From: Mycobacterium persicum
GTDB taxonomy: Bacteria > Actinomycetota > Actinomycetes > Mycobacteriales > Mycobacteriaceae
Assembly: GCF_002086675.1 (NCBI RefSeq)
Contig: NZ_MVIF01000040.1
Location: forward strand, 1-44,280
Length of the DNA: 44,280 nt
Reading direction: 5' to 3'
Below, in pieces: positions 43,187 to 44,280 of the stretch. How positions within the stretch are numbered: position 1 is the first letter of the stretch; each line of letters opens with the position of its first letter. The notes beneath the pieces are model-generated. The model was given only the letters and a program-made list of their open reading frames with translations, was not told the DNA's origin and searched no databases. The position numbers were made by a program, and so were the translations under genes.

Positions 43187-44280
43187 ACCCGGTGCTCTTC
43201 TTCGACCCGACGGTCGGGCGCACCGTGCTGTTGGGTGTGCCGGGCCGGGGGCGGGTCGGGGCGATCCAGGTCGGCGCGGTCGGGCTGGCCGCGGAATCGG
43301 TGCCAAAGCCGCCGTCCGGCCAGTGTCACCAGGACTGCCGCGGCGGTGAGGGTGATGGCGAACAGCACCTTGCCGTAGGCGTTGGAGTGCACCGACAACC
43401 GCACCGGTTCGCCCAGCGCCATGCCGTCGGGTGTCTTGAGCGCCACGTCGATGGCGACCCGCTGGGTGAAGTTGACTTCGATAGGCACCCGCAGCGGCAG
43501 ATATCCGGGCGGCAGCTCGATTTGGCCGACGTCGGTGACCGTCATGCCGGGCGGAGCGTCGACCTGCAGCTTGACCCGGATGGGTACCGCCAGACCGTTG
43601 TGCAGCGCCAGGGGAAGCGGACTGTGTTCGGTGGCCAGGGTGTAAGAGCCGCCCGGGTTGACGATGGTGACCGCACCGAAGAAGTCGTTGATGGTGTTGC
43701 CGACCACCGCCAGCCGCTGCTGGGCCAGGCCGTTGCGGGTGTCCGGCGGTACCGACTGGCTGAGCGCGCGCAGCATGTCCTCGCGGAGCGGCGCGGTGTA
43801 TTGCACGCCGGTCAGCCCGGTGCGGTCATCGGTGGTCAGCGCCGCGGTGAGCTTCCACAATCGGCCGACCTGGCCGGCGATCTGCGCGGTGATGTCGTCG
43901 CTGATCCGGCCGCGGGCGGTGGCGGGGTTCGCCTCGGTGCCCGGGGGTTGCGGTGGCTCGGTGTGCGCCGCCGCGTCGGCGATCAGCGCCGGCAGCGGAC
44001 GCGGCACGGCCAGTCCGGCGTGAATGGTGGTGGCCAGGGCGGTGAGGATGGCCTGGGCATCGTCACCCTGCAGGTTCCACGTCGCCGGTGGCACCAGGAT
44101 CTGGGTGCGGGGGGCGGCGTCCGGGTACAGGCTGCGCCACAGCAGGGCACCCAGCGCGTCCTGGCGGCGGGCGGTGGCCGAGTCGTGGCTGATGCGAACC
44201 GACAGCGACGAGTCGAGGTAGGTGGGAACGATCGGGTTGGTGCCGGCCGCGGCGAGCGCGGCGCCGACGGCGGGGTCGAA
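43183..44280 (-). CDS. DUF6049 secreted/membrane protein, C-terminal part (partial)
   Basis: An open frame runs from the window edge at 44280 (FDPAVGAALAAAG...) to TGA at 43183-43185: 365 residues of a larger protein whose N-terminus lies beyond the window. It resembles Rv3909 of M. tuberculosis (about 800 residues). An external beta-rich region (with VPIRVKLQVDAPPGM, LPLRVPIEVNFTQRVAIDV) is followed by a C-terminal membrane helix (VLFAITLTAAAVLVTLAG) and a short charged cytoplasmic tail. Its function is unknown; the 4-base overlap with murJ indicates a shared cell-wall role. No internal start should be used; Met at 44094 is not the real beginning. Confidence 0.9.
   Translation of the reverse strand, partial: FDPAVGAALAAAGTNPIVPTYLDSSLSVRISHDSATARRQDALGALLWRSLYPDAAPRTQILVPPATWNLQGDDAQAILTALATTIHAGLAVPRPLPALIADAAAHTEPPQPPGTEANPATARGRISDDITAQIAGQVGRLWKLTAALTTDDRTGLTGVQYTAPLREDMLRALSQSVPPDTRNGLAQQRLAVVGNTINDFFGAVTIVNPGGSYTLATEHSPLPLALHNGLAVPIRVKLQVDAPPGMTVTDVGQIELPPGYLPLRVPIEVNFTQRVAIDVALKTPDGMALGEPVRLSVHSNAYGKVLFAITLTAAAVLVTLAGRRLWHRFRGQPDRADLDRPDPPPARHTQQHGAPDRRVEEEHRV

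Overview
The window is the chromosomal origin region of a Mycobacterium. The gene content, gene order and protein lengths follow the M. tuberculosis oriC neighbourhood almost gene for gene, seen here in reverse orientation. Recognisable Mycobacterium-specific genes (crgA, cwsA, cwlM, the DUF3566 and DUF6049 proteins, PE/PPE and EsxG/EsxH proteins) leave little doubt about the genus. The species cannot be fixed from this sequence. GyrA carries no intein and has the fluoroquinolone-susceptible residues A90, S91 and D94 with T95.

Layout. Bases 1-6336 (+): end of pstP, then rodA, pbpA, pknA, pknB, each joined to the next by a 4-base ATGA overlap. This is the Ser/Thr phosphorylation and elongation operon. 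Bases 6314-9917: trpG and a DUF881 gene (-), crgA and a PH-like membrane protein gene (+), ppiA (-), cwsA (+). Bases 9946-10929: a metal-dependent decarboxylase/amidohydrolase gene that I do not expect here, then tRNA-Ala and tRNA-Ile (-). Bases 11348-14823: DUF3566 gene (-), then a kup potassium transporter and a DUF1918 gene (+), another local insertion. Bases 14858-24670 (-): gyrA, gyrB, a DUF721 gene, recF, dnaN, oriC (22628-23137) and dnaA. Bases 25224-30921 (+): rpmH, rnpA, yidD, yidC, jag, rsmG, parA, parB, with two perfect parS palindromes. Bases 31278-32042 (+): a GNAT-like protein. Bases 32080-44280 (-): cwlM; then, reading against the coordinates, a four-gene PE-PPE-EsxG-EsxH cassette of ESX-3 type; trxC, trxB, rsmA, sigM, murJ/mviN and the end of a DUF6049 gene.

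How it works together. DnaA, DnaN, RecF, gyrase, ParAB and parS start, run and segregate replication. RpmH, RnpA, YidD, YidC, Jag and RsmG serve the ribosome, tRNA maturation and membrane insertion. PknA/PknB/PstP signal to RodA-PbpA, CwlM and the MurJ pseudokinase protein, so most of the known mycobacterial peptidoglycan-control circuit lies on both sides of one origin. CrgA and CwsA link the same system to division and polar growth.

Most notable departures from the expected map: (1) an ESX-3-like PE/PPE/EsxG/EsxH cassette with about 0.7 kb of unexplained, hairpin-rich DNA inserted between trxC and cwlM; (2) three fully consensus DnaA boxes in oriC spaced exactly 43 bases apart; (3) a pair of consensus DnaA boxes in the promoter of the PH-like gene, 14 kb from oriC; (4) parS sites placed on the rsmG start codon and inside the parA coding sequence; (5) the decarboxylase and kup/DUF1918 insertions beside the tRNAs and gyrA. 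I saw no insertion sequence, prophage or CRISPR array.
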